64,000 nt of DNA from an uncultured Spirochaetota bacterium (GTDB lineage Bacteria > Spirochaetota > Spirochaetia > JAFGXN01), in contig CALXOJ010000008.1 of NCBI GenBank assembly GCA_944390005.1, positions 19,573-83,572 on the forward strand. Direction: 5' to 3'. The notes under the pieces were generated by a model. It saw nothing but the letters and a program-made list of their open reading frames with translations, ran no database searches and had not been told where the DNA came from. Positions 35,536 through 44,834 of the stretch are shown piece by piece. Each line of letters opens with the position of its first letter. Within the stretch, counting starts at the first letter, position 1. The translations under genes and the position numbers were made by a program.

Positions 35536-36081
35536 ATGGAAATTCTGAAAATGGGAAATTCAAACGGAAGCAAGCCGATAAAAACACTCTGCGCAGCATT
35601 TCTGCTGCGAATTCTCGGTTTTGCATTGGCAGCCGCTTCAAAAGTCGACAAAGAGATTCGCGGGGAAATCGCATTGCTGCCGGATGGGTGTCTGATCGGA
35701 ATGACAGTCTTTCCATTCGATCGTCCCGGATTCAAAATGCCGGCGATGTTCGTGCAAAAAACCTCCGAAAACCGTTTCCGGTACATCGGCTCCCGTACCG
35801 ATAACCGGAATTTTGACTTTTTAATCACATTCACAAGTCTTGAAGCAGCTTTGAGAGTTTTAACGTTCCGAGAATCGACGCTTAAAGCCCATGCGCGCAA
35901 TCGTTTTACAATCAAAGGAGCTTTAATCACAGCCGCTCCTTTTTCCCGTATTCTGAACAAAACCGAAATTCTGCTGCTGCCGAAAATCATTGCCGCTCGC
36001 GCCGTCCGTCGCTATGACAAACCGAAAAAAAAGCATCGCAAACGAATCTGTCTTTACGCACGCATTTTCACAGGAATTTGA
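35536..36081 (+). CDS. Hypothetical protein, possibly SCP2-like
   Basis: 181 residues from ATG 35536 (GGAAGA upstream). A hydrophobic early helix (LCAAFLLRILGFALAAASKV) is followed by alternating strands and helices. FDFLITFTSLEAALRVLTF and a later FTIKGALITAAPF loosely resemble the SCP2 sterol-carrier fold. The C-terminus is very basic. I do not recognise the family with confidence. It lies 9 nt upstream of two alcohol-dehydrogenase-like genes and appears to be in their operon, so a role in lipid or small-molecule binding is possible. Confidence 0.45.
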   Translation: MEILKMGNSNGSKPIKTLCAAFLLRILGFALAAASKVDKEIRGEIALLPDGCLIGMTVFPFDRPGFKMPAMFVQKTSENRFRYIGSRTDNRNFDFLITFTSLEAALRVLTFRESTLKAHARNRFTIKGALITAAPFSRILNKTEILLLPKIIAARAVRRYDKPKKKHRKRICLYARIFTGI

Positions 36082-36090
36082 GGAATTGAT

Positions 36091-37197
36091 ATGGATATCC
36101 GTCCTTTTTATTCGGGAAGCAAAATCATCTCCGGCAGCGGTGCTTTGGATGCGCTGAGCTTTGAATTAGCAAGCGTCAATGCTGAAAAACCGCTTTTGAT
36201 TGCCTCAGATATCGAAAGAACTGCTGAAAAAACGGTTGCAAAAGCCTTAAAGGCAACCGCCGCCGTTATCGGAGGAATCTGCCGTCTGCAAAGCGGTGAA
36301 AAAAACTCGGCGAAAACCATCGCGGAAACGTTTAATCGTTTTGGATGCGATTCATTGCTGGCAATCGGAGATGCGGATTTAATCAATGCGGTCAAAGCGG
36401 CCCGCGTCGAACTGAGCTTCGGGAAAGCGCCGGCAGAAATCGATTTTACACAGCCGGCCCCCCCTCGCCGCAGCGTTCCGTTTGTTTCGGTCGCTGTTCT
36501 GACGCCGGAAATCGGTCCCCTTCCCAATGAGCTGATTCTCGACTCGGGCGCCTGCATTACGTCGCCGCTTTTTTATCCCGATACGGTTTTTATCGATCCG
36601 CGGGTAACCGGAAAGTCGGCGGCTGTTTCCAAACGCAGCGAAATTGCTGCCGCAGCGTCCATCTTCGCGGTTTTTGCCCTCTCCGACACGCAGGCGCATC
36701 CGGCGGTTCGCGCCTGCGCGCACTCCGCTTTACAGCAGGTTTGCGAGGCCATCGAAACCCGTTCGCGTGCTGAACAAACACGGCTGATCGCCAACGCCCG
36801 TTTTCTCTCACAAATCGCATTGACCGGAGTCCGCTTCGTGCCGGAAATTGCGCTGCTCCCGTTTCTGACCGACGGCCGCAATCCGACGGAGACCCTCAAA
36901 ACGCTTTTTGAAGCCGCTTTACCGACACTTTCGTTTGCAAAAGACGATTTGAGTCAAATCGTGATAAAACTCGTTCCGAACAATAATGCCGGCAGCGGCA
37001 AACAGACGCTGCGCAGCGAGTTTGAGACAGCGCTCCTTCGGCTGACGCAACGGCTGGTGCCGAATTCGGCCGCTCCAAAACCGTCTCGCAGCGAACTCTT
37101 CAAAGCGTTTGAAGCTGTCAAAGAATCGGCACTGACCGCGGAACAAAAAAACGAATGTCTCAAAATACTTCAAATTCAAATGGAAGGCACCGAATGA
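36091..37197 (+). CDS. Degenerate iron-alcohol-dehydrogenase-like protein
   Basis: 368 residues whose start (FYSGSKIISGSGALDALSF) parallels that of the next gene (FEFQSKVQIFAGSNSLEKI). Domain order and length are those of group III alcohol dehydrogenases. The NAD-binding GGGSxxD motif is missing (here LLAIGDADLINAVKAA), and the usual metal-ligand Asp and three His are absent. It is therefore probably not a dehydrogenase and may be a regulatory or structural partner of the intact enzyme encoded immediately downstream, with which it overlaps as ATGA. This is a clear tandem duplication with decay or repurposing of one copy. Confidence 0.6.
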   Translation: MDIRPFYSGSKIISGSGALDALSFELASVNAEKPLLIASDIERTAEKTVAKALKATAAVIGGICRLQSGEKNSAKTIAETFNRFGCDSLLAIGDADLINAVKAARVELSFGKAPAEIDFTQPAPPRRSVPFVSVAVLTPEIGPLPNELILDSGACITSPLFYPDTVFIDPRVTGKSAAVSKRSEIAAAASIFAVFALSDTQAHPAVRACAHSALQQVCEAIETRSRAEQTRLIANARFLSQIALTGVRFVPEIALLPFLTDGRNPTETLKTLFEAALPTLSFAKDDLSQIVIKLVPNNNAGSGKQTLRSEFETALLRLTQRLVPNSAAPKPSRSELFKAFEAVKESALTAEQKNECLKILQIQMEGTE

Positions 37198-38426
37198 AAA
37201 CTCCTCCCTATTTTGAATTTCAATCAAAAGTTCAAATCTTTGCCGGCAGCAACTCTCTCGAAAAAATCGGCAAAGATATGGAAATTCGGGGAGTCTCTCG
37301 GCCGATGATTCTTTCAAGTCAGACCGTCGCCCGCAGCGGACTTCTCAATTTTATCGAAAAGGGGTATCGTCCCGGAATGGAAACGGGCGTTATCGATACC
37401 GATATTCCCGCCGACTCGGATTTGGAAACCGTCCGGCGATTAGCGGCACTTTTTACCGAAAAGGCGTGCGACTGCTTGATTGCCGTTGGCGGCGGCTCGG
37501 TCATCGATACGGCAAAAGGAGTCAATATCGCCGTCTCTCTCAGCTGCAGCAACTATGACATCACTCCTTATGCCGGCGCCGGCATGGTTAGAGAGAAGCT
37601 GAAACCGCTGACGGTCGTCCCTACAACATCCGGTTCAGGCTCCGAAGCCACGATTGTCGCCGTCATCGCCGATACGGCGCAATCCAAAAAACTGCTTTTT
37701 ACATCGCCTTACCTTCTGCCGAATACAGCCGTTCTCGATCCGCGAGTAACGCTTTCCCTTCCTCCGCTTCTGACGGCACAAACCGGCATGGATGCTTTAA
37801 CTCACGCCTGTGAAGCGTTTTTCTGCCTTGCCCACAATCCCATCAGCGATGCGTTTGCGTTGGAGGCGATTCGCACAATCGTCCGTTATCTGCCGACGGC
37901 TGTTGCCGAACCGTCAAACGAAGAAGCGCGCCTCCAAATGGCAATCGCCTCTAACCTTGCAGGAACGGCATTCTCCAACTCAATGGTCGGAATGGTTCAC
38001 TCCATCGGCCACACAGTCGGCGCAATCGCCCATGTGCCCCACGGCGCCTGCATGGCAATTTTGCTGCCGTATGCGATGGAGTACAACGCGCGGAAAGCCG
38101 GAGAACGCATCGGCGCGCTTTTAACCGCTTTGGGAAACGAAAAAACTTTTTTGTCAACTCCGAAAGAAAAACGAACGCAGGCGGCTGCTTCCTCCGTCCG
38201 ACGCTTGAACGAAAAATTGAAAACGCTGACAAACGGCGCCCACGCTCTCTGTTTCAAGGAGTACCGCAGTAAAAACGGAGAGGCGCCGGTCACACAGGAA
38301 CTGCTGCCGCGTATCGCAAACGAGGCGATCAACGACGGTTCGATTTTTTATAATCCCGAAGAACTGTCAAAAGCCGATGCTTTGCGGGTATTGGAAGCCG
38401 CCTACGAAGGCGTTCCTCTCAACTGA
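37194..38426 (+). CDS. Iron-containing alcohol dehydrogenase (group III)
   Basis: About 410 residues from ATG 37194 (ATGA overlap with the previous stop). NAD(P) binding is shown by LIAVGGGSVIDTAKGV and TTSGSGSEATIVAVIAD. Metal ligands are in MDALTHACEAFFC and HSIGHTVGAIAHVPHGACM. It has all active-site features that its upstream paralogue lacks. The likely reaction is interconversion of an alcohol with an aldehyde or ketone during fermentation; the substrate (for example butanol, 1,3-propanediol or lactaldehyde) cannot be read from sequence. The end overlaps the convergent gph gene by 8 nt. Confidence 0.92.
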   Translation: MKTPPYFEFQSKVQIFAGSNSLEKIGKDMEIRGVSRPMILSSQTVARSGLLNFIEKGYRPGMETGVIDTDIPADSDLETVRRLAALFTEKACDCLIAVGGGSVIDTAKGVNIAVSLSCSNYDITPYAGAGMVREKLKPLTVVPTTSGSGSEATIVAVIADTAQSKKLLFTSPYLLPNTAVLDPRVTLSLPPLLTAQTGMDALTHACEAFFCLAHNPISDAFALEAIRTIVRYLPTAVAEPSNEEARLQMAIASNLAGTAFSNSMVGMVHSIGHTVGAIAHVPHGACMAILLPYAMEYNARKAGERIGALLTALGNEKTFLSTPKEKRTQAAASSVRRLNEKLKTLTNGAHALCFKEYRSKNGEAPVTQELLPRIANEAINDGSIFYNPEELSKADALRVLEAAYEGVPLN

Positions 38427-39060
38427 AATCAAGTAGCTGCCGCATATCCGAAACGGTCCAATCGGCAGCTGCCGCACCAACGTCAACCGGACTCCAAAGC
38501 GTAAAACAGGTGGCGGTTCCGGCGGCTCTCCCCGCTTCAATATCGAAAAGAGCGTCTCCGACAAAAAGCGTCTCCTGCGGCTGCGCACCAAGCTGCTTTA
38601 AAGCCTCTTTTACGGGTTCAGGATCCGGTTTATGCCTTTTCGTGTGATCCGGAGTCACAATGACGGGAAAAAACGACATCAAACCGAAATGTTCCAAAAA
38701 CGGCTGTCCCGACTCCAACGTCCGCGAGGTGACGATTCCCAATTTTTTACCCAACTTCGCCAAATCACCGATCGTTTCTTGAACTCCCGGACAAAGCGAT
38801 AGTGCTGTTTTAAAAACCGAAAGCTGGTGCTTCATATGTTCGCGGCGAATTTCCGCATACAACCGATCGTCAACCGTTCCAAAAAATCGATTGATCTGCT
38901 CTCGATACGGAATTCCGATTAAATTGTTGATTTCATCATCCGTCACATCGACTGGTCCGCCGAATTTTTCGAACGTATCCCGGAAACAGGCGATAATCAT
39001 TCGTCGAGTATCAATCAACGTCCCGTCTAAATCAAAGAGATATGCGGAATACTCCTTCAT
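38419..39060 (-). CDS. gph: HAD-superfamily phosphatase, phosphoglycolate-phosphatase type
   Basis: 213 residues with HAD motif I FDLDGTLIDT, motif II region KLGIVTSRTLESG, motif III Lys in TKRHKPDPEPV, and motif IV FVGDALFDIEAGRAAG. A helical cap lies between motifs I and II. The family includes phosphoglycolate phosphatase and pyrophosphatase PpaX; the substrate is not certain. ATG 39060 directly abuts the stop of the preceding gene at 39061. Confidence 0.82.
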   Translation of the reverse strand: MKEYSAYLFDLDGTLIDTRRMIIACFRDTFEKFGGPVDVTDDEINNLIGIPYREQINRFFGTVDDRLYAEIRREHMKHQLSVFKTALSLCPGVQETIGDLAKLGKKLGIVTSRTLESGQPFLEHFGLMSFFPVIVTPDHTKRHKPDPEPVKEALKQLGAQPQETLFVGDALFDIEAGRAAGTATCFTLWSPVDVGAAAADWTVSDMRQLLDFS

Positions 39061-39855
39061 TTATTGCTCCAAACGACGGTTGACCTCCGCAAGCCGCTTT
39101 TCCAAATTACGGATTGTCCTTTCCAACCTTTTTTTCTCTTCCAAAAGACGCTCTTCTTCTGTTTGCTCTTTCCGTTTCGGTTTTGTCAGAAATTCTTCTT
39201 TGACATAATCGCCCGATTTTCCTTCGAGGAACGCTTCGTTTGCTTTCCGCAGTTCCTGTTCGTCACGGATTCTCGATAGTGTCTTCAGATTCTCCCAACC
39301 GATCGACGGATCGCCTCCAACGGCGGAAACGCGCATCAGTGTCCGAGCCTCCGCGCGGCGAAGTCCGAGACAACGATCCGTAAAATCTTCAAAACGAACG
39401 CCTTTTTGAACACACAGCGTAAACGCCTGCGCCAACTCTCTCCCAAATTCCGTCATCAGCACCGCGTTGTCTTTCAGGTACCGCTCGCGCAGACGCGACG
39501 CCAACGCTTTCAGCTCAGGATCCGTCCGGTACAACGGCGCATAGATCCCCTTCTCCTCAGCCTCATCCAGCAGCGAATGAAAAAGAGACCAAAAGGCTTG
39601 TGTATGGCAGCGGGCGCCGGCGGAAGCCGTTTCGGGCCGATCGCAAATCAATAAATGATGAGCATATTCGTGAATCGCCGTATAAATCAAATCCGTGTCG
39701 TCTTTAAAATTTTTATTATGGAGATAAATCGTCCGCTCTTCGTAACGGTAAAACCCGTTCACCCGCTTGCTTGATTTTCCCGTCATGAGCACGGAAAAAT
39801 CCTCAGTCGGCGCTCTCAAACGCAAAAGAGCGGCTTTAACGGCATCTTGATTCAT
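39061..39855 (-). CDS. Zinc-metalloprotease-like (SprT-type HEXXH) protein
   Basis: 264 residues. A zinc motif TAIHEYAHHLL (HEXXH) follows a strand YEERTIYLHNKNFKDD, reminiscent of SprT/WSS1-like metalloproteases, with HTQAFWSLF as a possible third-ligand region. The C-terminal third is a charged coiled coil (EEERLLEEKKRLERTIRNLEKRLAEVN, quoted here only by its E/K/R heptads). The protein seems to be conserved in spirochaetes but its role is not known to me. ATG 39855 overlaps the cheX stop by 4 nt, so it is in a cheX-protease-gph operon. Confidence 0.6.
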   Translation of the reverse strand: MNQDAVKAALLRLRAPTEDFSVLMTGKSSKRVNGFYRYEERTIYLHNKNFKDDTDLIYTAIHEYAHHLLICDRPETASAGARCHTQAFWSLFHSLLDEAEEKGIYAPLYRTDPELKALASRLRERYLKDNAVLMTEFGRELAQAFTLCVQKGVRFEDFTDRCLGLRRAEARTLMRVSAVGGDPSIGWENLKTLSRIRDEQELRKANEAFLEGKSGDYVKEEFLTKPKRKEQTEEERLLEEKKRLERTIRNLEKRLAEVNRRLEQ

Positions 39856-40328
39856 AACGCCTGCGGATTTTCGACAATTCCGGTCAGCACCAAAAACGGT
39901 CCAAATGAGCTGATATACGGAATAGCGATAACGGGAATCGTCGGCAGCTTCAAAATATGATCTTTTCCCTGCGATATAAACGGCAGCGACACGGTCGCAT
40001 TGGCCGACTCCAACTCTGTCAAGAAGTTGCCGGTAATGACATTGAGTACTTCTTTCAGCATATCGACAGCCAAAGTGTCCTTTTCATTTTCATCAAAAAA
40101 CGACAACCCTGTCTTTTCTATCAGTTTTTTTGTTAAGACCTTTGACATGCGCAAAGCGGCAAATCCGTTCAAAGATCCCTGAATAATGATTCCCCCGGAA
40201 ATTTCCCACCGATGAGAGACTTCCGGCGCATAAAGATAATATTTCCCCGGTTCGGGATTAAGATCAAACATCGAGGTCATAATATTCCAAGTCGCCTTAA
40301 TGAACGGATTAATATACTCTGCCTTCAT
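39852..40328 (-). CDS. cheX: CheX-like chemotaxis phosphatase
   Basis: 158 residues from ATG 40328 (AAGG upstream). CheX dephosphorylates CheY-P in spirochaetes. The N-terminus MKAEYINPFIKATWNIMTSM is the typical CheX start. The catalytic-region helix has the family E..N pattern in MLKEVLNVITGNFLTEL, and the IPAIAIPY-like segment is present. An upstream in-frame extension to 40394 reads through the promoter and is rejected. It fits the motility theme (CheA, FlaA) elsewhere in the window. Confidence 0.85.
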   Translation of the reverse strand: MKAEYINPFIKATWNIMTSMFDLNPEPGKYYLYAPEVSHRWEISGGIIIQGSLNGFAALRMSKVLTKKLIEKTGLSFFDENEKDTLAVDMLKEVLNVITGNFLTELESANATVSLPFISQGKDHILKLPTIPVIAIPYISSFGPFLVLTGIVENPQAL

Positions 40329-40344
40329 GGGAACCTTATCAAGT

Positions 40345-40373
40345 ATTATAGCAAGAAATATTGAAGATAACAA
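40345..40373 (-). promoter_or_regulatory. cheX promoter
   Basis: Minus strand: TTGTTA (40373-40368), 17 nt, perfect TATAAT (40350-40345), then a normal 16-nt leader with AAGG. It is divergent from the TATAAT at 40403-40408 on the plus strand. Confidence 0.7.
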
Positions 40374-40411
40374 TAATTTTTTGAAGTAAAACAACCGATT
40401 ATTATAATATT

Positions 40412-42385
40412 ATGATTTTTAATTCTTCGGCCAAAGGCTCCTCTTTCGAGGTTATTTTTGAAAAAGCGAAAAAGAATCCCGATGTTAATTGGTTTTTATG
40501 GCGATTAAATGCACAAAACGATAAAGATATCGCCGATCTGACGCAATTTGCTTCTTTAGTGAAAAAGCAAGCGAATGGAGAAATTCCTCTGCCGATACTG
40601 ACGGAATGGGGAATCACTCCGCACCGCTCCCGAATAATTGCCGCTTTATTGAAAGAAAAATTGGCCGCAACAAGCGATAAAGAAATCGGTTTTTGGTTTC
40701 CCCGCATCGATAAAGAAAACATTATCGAATTTGAATCAAAACTCGGAAATTATTACCACTCGTTAATGCAAGCCAACAGAATCGACGCATTGCATTTTCC
40801 GTCATCTTATTTTTATTTAATTGACGAAGAGATTTGTATCAGTGTCTCTGTTCAAGATCTTGGATGGAAAAATTTTAACTCTCCCGCCTTTGAACACAAA
40901 CTGATTGAAATCACATTTCCGCGATTTCATATTCCCCCCGTTTTGACGGTTTCCGCTGTCCTCGATGATTTGATTGCAGCGGCGAGAGGAAAGATCATTA
41001 ATAAATTGGCGCATACAGCGGCGGAAAACAACGAATTTTTCTCGCGTTACATTAAATTTGACGGATTTTCAATCAAAAACCGCTTCCCCGCCTTATTCGA
41101 ATCCGACTTATTCCCGATAAAAAACAGAAAAGGACAGGATTATCAATTCAGTTACACTCAGATTTTTCTTGAAAAGATTTTTGCTAAAACCGAAACGGCA
41201 GCGGAATATATGGAAGCGATTAATTTCGAAGCGTATTCGGATTTAGATATTCTTTTTTCACCCTCCAAACGGGAAAATTATGATTTTATTCAATCATTCC
41301 TGATATACAAAGAATTGGCATTGCCGCAATCTCAAACAAATAAAAAAACATTGGAAAAAATCAATAACAAACTGCTCGGAAGCCTGCGTTTTTATATGAC
41401 AGAAGAGGAGATCAAAGAGCAGATTAAGAGTGAAATCCCCGATGAAAATGAGGAGTTTTGCGAGAAAATTTTTTCAGAATTCCGGCAATCCATTATCGAA
41501 AAAGAGAAACAGAAAAGTGAATTGACAGTTCTTTTCTTTACTGTCGATTTTTACGGAAACCGGGAAACAATTTACATTCATGCAGCGAATTTCAACCGTT
41601 ACATAAACAAAATTTTAGGCGACGCCGCGGACCCGATTGAAAAGCAAATTCGTATCGACTGGAAAAAAAAATTATCGAAATATCATTTCGATCCGGAAAT
41701 GTTCTCCGTTAATCGATTTAATGCCCTCCTTTTTGAACTCATTCGAAGGCGCGATTCCGTTTTCGGTCAAATTCTATGCCAAAAAAAATGTATTTTTTAC
41801 CTCAACGGATTAAAAAAACTGAATCAATTTGCCGCTAAATTGGTTTTATTTGGAATTGAGAATATGGCCGAAACTCTCAAACTGGATCCTCACAAAATCT
41901 ATTCACAGACGGTTGAGGAAATCAAAAAGGAGAAGTCTTTTTTCGGTCGTCTGATTTTCAAATTTTTTAATTGGTACTACCTGCGGGCGTATCAGAATAT
42001 GAAGGAACAGCCTACCATAGGAGAAGACGCTCTGACGAAATCCGAAATCGGCCAGGCGCCTATTTTGACGACTGTCGGCGTTTCCTCGGTTTCTCAAATT
42101 GACGAACAATGCAATCGAATTTGGGGTGAATTGGGCGCTGATCAAATTCCGCGGCACTCGTTGGAAAGCAACATTAAAACCGATTTGTTGGAATATTTCA
42201 AAAACCGCGACCGCATTGCTCCATCGGGATTGGAAATTATTTTTGAGAGAAACGCAAACCGCATTATTAAAAAAGCTCCTCATCTGGCCGTTTACCGAGA
42301 AAAGCTGTTTGAATTTATAAAACTGTATGCTTACAAAATCATCGCTCTGACGCCGTCGCTGAGGGCGAAATTCCAGAGCGGTTAA
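40412..42385 (+). CDS. Large hypothetical protein
   Basis: 657 residues, no signal peptide and no clear membrane helix; rich in Lys, Glu, Ile and Phe. A short hydrophobic and aromatic patch (FFGRLIFKFFNWYYLRAYQ) lies near residue 520. I recognise no catalytic motif. A TATAAT at 40403-40408 with TTGAAG 16 nt upstream lies only 3 nt before ATG 40412, so either the start is further downstream or the transcript is leaderless. It overlaps the convergent hydE by 47 nt. Its codon use matches the chromosome, arguing for a resident, perhaps spirochaete-specific, gene. Confidence 0.65.
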   Translation: MIFNSSAKGSSFEVIFEKAKKNPDVNWFLWRLNAQNDKDIADLTQFASLVKKQANGEIPLPILTEWGITPHRSRIIAALLKEKLAATSDKEIGFWFPRIDKENIIEFESKLGNYYHSLMQANRIDALHFPSSYFYLIDEEICISVSVQDLGWKNFNSPAFEHKLIEITFPRFHIPPVLTVSAVLDDLIAAARGKIINKLAHTAAENNEFFSRYIKFDGFSIKNRFPALFESDLFPIKNRKGQDYQFSYTQIFLEKIFAKTETAAEYMEAINFEAYSDLDILFSPSKRENYDFIQSFLIYKELALPQSQTNKKTLEKINNKLLGSLRFYMTEEEIKEQIKSEIPDENEEFCEKIFSEFRQSIIEKEKQKSELTVLFFTVDFYGNRETIYIHAANFNRYINKILGDAADPIEKQIRIDWKKKLSKYHFDPEMFSVNRFNALLFELIRRRDSVFGQILCQKKCIFYLNGLKKLNQFAAKLVLFGIENMAETLKLDPHKIYSQTVEEIKKEKSFFGRLIFKFFNWYYLRAYQNMKEQPTIGEDALTKSEIGQAPILTTVGVSSVSQIDEQCNRIWGELGADQIPRHSLESNIKTDLLEYFKNRDRIAPSGLEIIFERNANRIIKKAPHLAVYREKLFEFIKLYAYKIIALTPSLRAKFQSG

Positions 42386-43358
42386 TCTTTTCAATGTCTT
42401 CGTTCATCATCGGCGAAGTTCCGATCTCGTTCCAAAGCGGCCGACGACCGAAACCGCTCATCTCCTTCTCCAAAATCTGCGGCCAACCGGAAAAAGCATC
42501 GACAGAACTTTTTTTTTCATACAATCGGTATCGTTTACGAAAATCGGCCGGCGTTAAATTCGGCATATAAACATTGGCGCCGGCACGCAGAGCCTTGTAA
42601 CGCCCCTGCGCAGCCAGAGAATCGAGAGCGGTCACCGACGCCAAATTGACCTTCGGCAATGCCAAGCGAATGCGGCTGTACGCCTGCAAAACTTTTTCAA
42701 ACGAACCGGGAGGAAAGGCGGCCGCCGGCGTTTGCGGGGCCGGCACAAAAGGACCCAAACCGACCATGTGAGGGCGAAACGCAATCAGCGTTTCCAGGTT
42801 GAGTTCAAAATCATCCGGTTCTTCGTGAGGAATACCGATCAAAAATCCGGTTCCGGTCTCATAACCGATCTCTTTCAGCGTATGGAGCGCCTCAAAACGG
42901 CTTTCGAGGGAACGTCCGGGGTGATTTAAAGCGTAAACGCGGGGATTGGCCGTCTCAAAACGCATCAGAAAACGGTCGGCTCCGGCGTCAAAAAAACGGC
43001 GGTACTCACTGCGGCTGCGTTCCCCGACAGAGAGCGTTAGCGCAATTTCGTTGCTGCACTGACGATGGACGGCTTCGATGATTCGGCAAAAGCTGTCAAC
43101 CGTGTAAACAGGCGCCTCCCCCGACTGTAAAACAAAACTGCGAACGCCTGCTTCATATCCGGAGCGAACAGCCGATAAAATCTCCTCACGGTTCATCGTG
43201 TAACGACTGACACCTCGATTGCTTTTCCGAATACCGCAATAAAGACAATCGCAGCCGCAGACGTTGGAAAATTCCACAATCCCGCGAATGAAAACTCCGT
43301 TTCCGAAGTTTTGCAGACAAAGCTGTTCGGCCGCAGCCGTCAACCCGACCTCCGTCAC
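42339..43358 (-). CDS. hydE: [FeFe]-hydrogenase maturase HydE (radical SAM)
   Basis: 339-residue radical SAM enzyme needed to build the H-cluster dithiomethylamine/organometallic precursor. The cluster motif is CGCDCLYCGIRKSN (CX3CX2C). Barrel motifs are VLQSGE, GADRFLMRFETANP, GTGFLIGIPHEEPDDFELN and a LGPFVPAPQTP signature typical of HydE. It overlaps hydG by 4 nt. The presence of HydE implies an [FeFe] hydrogenase elsewhere in the genome. BioB and ThiH are related families, but the adjacent HydG decides the call. Confidence 0.92.
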   Translation of the reverse strand: MTEVGLTAAAEQLCLQNFGNGVFIRGIVEFSNVCGCDCLYCGIRKSNRGVSRYTMNREEILSAVRSGYEAGVRSFVLQSGEAPVYTVDSFCRIIEAVHRQCSNEIALTLSVGERSRSEYRRFFDAGADRFLMRFETANPRVYALNHPGRSLESRFEALHTLKEIGYETGTGFLIGIPHEEPDDFELNLETLIAFRPHMVGLGPFVPAPQTPAAAFPPGSFEKVLQAYSRIRLALPKVNLASVTALDSLAAQGRYKALRAGANVYMPNLTPADFRKRYRLYEKKSSVDAFSGWPQILEKEMSGFGRRPLWNEIGTSPMMNEDIEKINRSGISPSATASER

Positions 43359-44827
43359 ACCTTCAAATCCCGTTCGCCGTTTTCCAAACGTTGTAAATAT
43401 TCGGAAACCACCGGTTTAAAAACCGGATCCAGTTTTTCGTATTCGCTTTGAATCAGTTTTTCGCCGATTCTTTTTGTCTCATCCGAACCGTAATCGAGAA
43501 GATACTCCTTAAACGTCAGAATCGCGTTTGGCATACAGAAGTGGCTGATTTTGCTGTCTTTCGCAAACCCCATAAAATGCGATCCGGTGCGGCAGCTGCG
43601 GTAACAGGCGGTGCAAAAACCGGAGATGTAACCGAGTTTCGCCATATCGCGGATAGCCTGATCAAGAGTGCGGGTGTCCCCTAACTCAAACTGCTGCTGT
43701 TTTAAGTTCTGATCGGCGTTAGAGTTTTCAGCGGTATAAGCGCCGATTCCGATACGGGAATCGGCGTCAATCTGCGTACAGCCGACCTGAACCACCTCGT
43801 CACGCACGGCAGCCGGTTCCCGCGCCGTTACAATCATGCCAGTGTACGGAACCGAAAGCCGCAGCACCGCCACCAACCGCTTGAAATCGCGGTCTCCGAC
43901 AGAATAGCGGGAGTTCTCCGCCATACCGGTGCCGTCGGCTGCCCGCAGGCGGGGAAAACTGATGGTATGGGGGCCGACGCCGTCAAAACGGGCTTCCAGT
44001 TCGCGGGCGTGAGCCAACAGTCCCATCACGTCGAACTTCCAGTGATAAAGCCCGAAAAGCGCTCCGATGCCCATATCGTCAATTCCCGCCTCCATGGCGC
44101 GGTGCATAACGTACAGCCTCCAGCGGAAGTCGGACTTCAATCCCGAAGGATGCATTTTTGCGTAGGTCTGTCTGTGATACGTCTCCTGAAAAACCTGAAG
44201 CGTTCCGATTCCGACTTCCTTGAGCTGCTTTAAATCGGCAACGCACATCGGCGCACAGTTGACATTGACGCGGCGGATCTCCCCGTTGCCGTTTTTAACG
44301 CCGTAAATCGTCTTTAACGTTTTAACAAGATAATCAACGCCTGAACACGGATGTTCGCCGACGGAGAGCACTAACCGTTTGTGCCCGACTGCGGTCAATC
44401 GTTTCACCTCTTCGATTAATTGCTCATCCGTCAACTGCAGCCGGTGTTCACCGGCGTTTTCCGAACGAAAACCGCAATAGAGGCAGTTGTTGACACAGTA
44501 ATTGGAAGTGTAAAGCGGCGCAAAGGTCACAATACGCGGTCCGTACACCTTCTGTTTGATGCGCAGCGCAGCGGCAAAAATCTCTTCCCATAAGGCGGGA
44601 TCTTCGACATTCAGCAGAACGGCGCACTCTTCCAAGGTCAGAATTTGAATCTCTTCCGATTTGGCAATGATTTCCCGTACGCGGGAAGCGTCCGACTTGA
44701 CTGTATTCAATAATGATTCGATCTCGTCTTCATGAATGAAATCACGGCCGTCTTCATCCAGATACTTTTCATACTCTTCCGGACGAATGACTTGCTCCAT
44801 CCAACTTTTTACCTTTGTTGCTTCCAT
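43355..44827 (-). CDS. hydG: [FeFe]-hydrogenase maturase HydG (radical SAM tyrosine lyase)
   Basis: 490 residues. Splits tyrosine to make the CO and CN ligands of the H-cluster. The radical SAM motif is YCVNNCLYCGFRSEN (CX3CX2C). The C-terminal second-cluster motif CTACYRSC followed by a Cys about 20 residues later (SHFC) distinguishes HydG from ThiH. DEDGRDFIHEDEIESLL near the N-terminus is also typical. It overlaps hydE as ATGA and follows the TM1266-type regulator by 7 nt. Neither HydF nor the hydrogenase itself is in the window. Confidence 0.95.
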   Translation of the reverse strand: MEATKVKSWMEQVIRPEEYEKYLDEDGRDFIHEDEIESLLNTVKSDASRVREIIAKSEEIQILTLEECAVLLNVEDPALWEEIFAAALRIKQKVYGPRIVTFAPLYTSNYCVNNCLYCGFRSENAGEHRLQLTDEQLIEEVKRLTAVGHKRLVLSVGEHPCSGVDYLVKTLKTIYGVKNGNGEIRRVNVNCAPMCVADLKQLKEVGIGTLQVFQETYHRQTYAKMHPSGLKSDFRWRLYVMHRAMEAGIDDMGIGALFGLYHWKFDVMGLLAHARELEARFDGVGPHTISFPRLRAADGTGMAENSRYSVGDRDFKRLVAVLRLSVPYTGMIVTAREPAAVRDEVVQVGCTQIDADSRIGIGAYTAENSNADQNLKQQQFELGDTRTLDQAIRDMAKLGYISGFCTACYRSCRTGSHFMGFAKDSKISHFCMPNAILTFKEYLLDYGSDETKRIGEKLIQSEYEKLDPVFKPVVSEYLQRLENGERDLKV

Positions 44828-44834
44828 ATTTCCC

